Shown: positions 39,347-40,512 of the stretch, piece by piece
How positions within the stretch are numbered: the stretch's first letter is position 1
How the letters are laid out: each line of letters starts with the position of its first letter
DNA from: an uncultured Pelagibacteraceae bacterium
GTDB taxonomy: Bacteria > Pseudomonadota > Alphaproteobacteria > Pelagibacterales > Pelagibacteraceae
Assembly (NCBI GenBank): GCA_902554785.1
Contig: CACDQG010000003.1
Location: 1-40,512 of the forward strand
Length of the DNA stretch: 40,512 bases
Reading direction: 5' to 3'
Notes under the pieces: model-generated
Seen by the model: the letters and a program-made list of their open reading frames with translations, nothing else
Database searches by the model: none
What the model was told of the DNA's origin: nothing
Made by a program: the position numbers and the translations under genes

Positions 39347-40512
39347 TTAATATTTAAGTATCTTTTCTAATATTTCTTTTTGTTGTGCAAGATGTTTATT
39401 TGCATTTCCAGTCGCAGTAGAAGAAGATGCCTTTCTACCTACATATTTTACCTTGATATTTTTAAAATTTATTATTTCTAAGGTTCTCTCAATATAATTT
39501 CGAACTGTGTTCCACGCACCCATATTTTTTGGCTCTTCTTGGCACCAAATAAATTCTGCATCATCATACCTTTTTAAAACATTGGCTAATGTTTTTGCTG
39601 GAAAGGGATAAAGCTGTTCAAGTCGCACGATTACTACTTTGTTATTTTTTATTTTTTCTCTTTCTTCTATTAAATCGTAGTAAATTTTTCCTGAACATAT
39701 AACAACTTTTTCAATTTTTTTATCTTCTTTTAATGCTATCAACTTATTAGTTTTTATATAAGCGTCATCTTCTAAAACTCGGTGAAAGGAGCTCTTAGAT
39801 AAAAATTCCGATACATTAGAGATACACCTTTTGTGTCTCAATAATGATTTAGGAGTCATAACTATTAGGGGTTTTCTGAATTCTCTGTGCATTTGTCGCC
39901 TAAGTACATGAAAATAATTTGAAGGAGTCGTACAATTTACCACTTGAATATTTTCTCCAGCACAAAGTTGAAGAAACCTTTCAAGCCTAGCTGATGAATG
40001 TTCGGGTCCCTGACCCTCATAGCCATGTGGAAGTAACATAACGAGACCGCTAGCTCTGCCCCATTTAGATTCTGATGATGTAATAAATTGATCAATAATT
40101 ACCTGACCACCGTTTGCAAAATCACCAAACTGAGCTTCCCATAAAACCAATGTTTCAGGTTCAGATAATGAATAACCAAATTCGAAACCCAAGACTGCAA
40201 GCTCAGATAGTAAACTGTCTATAACTTCAAATTTCATTTGTCCTTTTGAAATATTATTAGCAGGTATAAATCTATCGTGGTTTTCTTGATTACGTAAAAT
40301 AGCATGTCTCTGACTAAAAGTCCCTCTCCCCGAGTCTTGTCCAGATAACCTTACGGAAAATCCTTCTGTTAGTAGTGTACCTATTGCTAAACTTTCAGCG
40401 GAAGACCAATCGACTCTTCCCTCTTTTAGCATTTGATTTCTTAATTCAAAAATTCTTTTTAAGGTTTTATGAGCGACAAAATTCGAGGGAATACTGAAAA
40501 TCTTTTTCCCAA
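39347..40512 (-). CDS. sucA: 2-oxoglutarate dehydrogenase E1, N-terminal part beyond window
   Basis: WSSAESLAIGTLLTEGFSVRLSGQDSGRGTFSQRHAIL, MLLPHGYEGQGPEHSSARLERFLQLCAGENIQVVNCTTPSNYFHVLRRQ; frame is open upstream of 40432 (..IFELRNQMLKEG), so the listed Met is internal. Confidence 0.97.
   Translation of the reverse strand, partial: GKKIFSIPSNFVAHKTLKRIFELRNQMLKEGRVDWSSAESLAIGTLLTEGFSVRLSGQDSGRGTFSQRHAILRNQENHDRFIPANNISKGQMKFEVIDSLLSELAVLGFEFGYSLSEPETLVLWEAQFGDFANGGQVIIDQFITSSESKWGRASGLVMLLPHGYEGQGPEHSSARLERFLQLCAGENIQVVNCTTPSNYFHVLRRQMHREFRKPLIVMTPKSLLRHKRCISNVSEFLSKSSFHRVLEDDAYIKTNKLIALKEDKKIEKVVICSGKIYYDLIEEREKIKNNKVVIVRLEQLYPFPAKTLANVLKRYDDAEFIWCQEEPKNMGAWNTVRNYIERTLEIINFKNIKVKYVGRKASSSTATGNANKHLAQQKEILEKILKY

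Overview
This AT-rich (by eye about 70% A+T), gene-dense bacterial chromosomal window looks like a streamlined alphaproteobacterium, most likely SAR11/Pelagibacter-type. The lineage is inferred from gene content and style, not tested. It is mostly core metabolism: a TAXI-type TRAP transporter operon; SUV3-like helicase/TerB-like/ferredoxin/CarD; a BASS transporter, tRNA-Leu and acyl-CoA ligase run; dsbB-coq7; argH-lptM-lysA-plsC; tyrA/hisC divergent from a SAM-II riboswitch plus metX-metW; gloB; rplU-rpmA-obgE-proB-proA-nadD-rsfS-ctpA-rppH; atpHAGDC; priA; lpdA-odhB-odhA. I see no CRISPR array, phage, transposon or obvious defence island. The best leads are: (i) an unlisted 23-aa, almost purely Lys/Arg ORF with its own Shine-Dalgarno, promoter-like sequence, leader hairpin and terminator; (ii) a tRNA-Leu embedded in an operon whose encoded CCA ends 4 nt before the next start codon, predicting a near-leaderless mRNA made by tRNA processing; (iii) an internally duplicated two-wHTH protein next to a BASS transporter; (iv) a SAM-II riboswitch with an intrinsic terminator just before metX; (v) an inverted repeat overlapping a consensus -35 in a divergent promoter region. 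No single large undescribed system is convincingly present.
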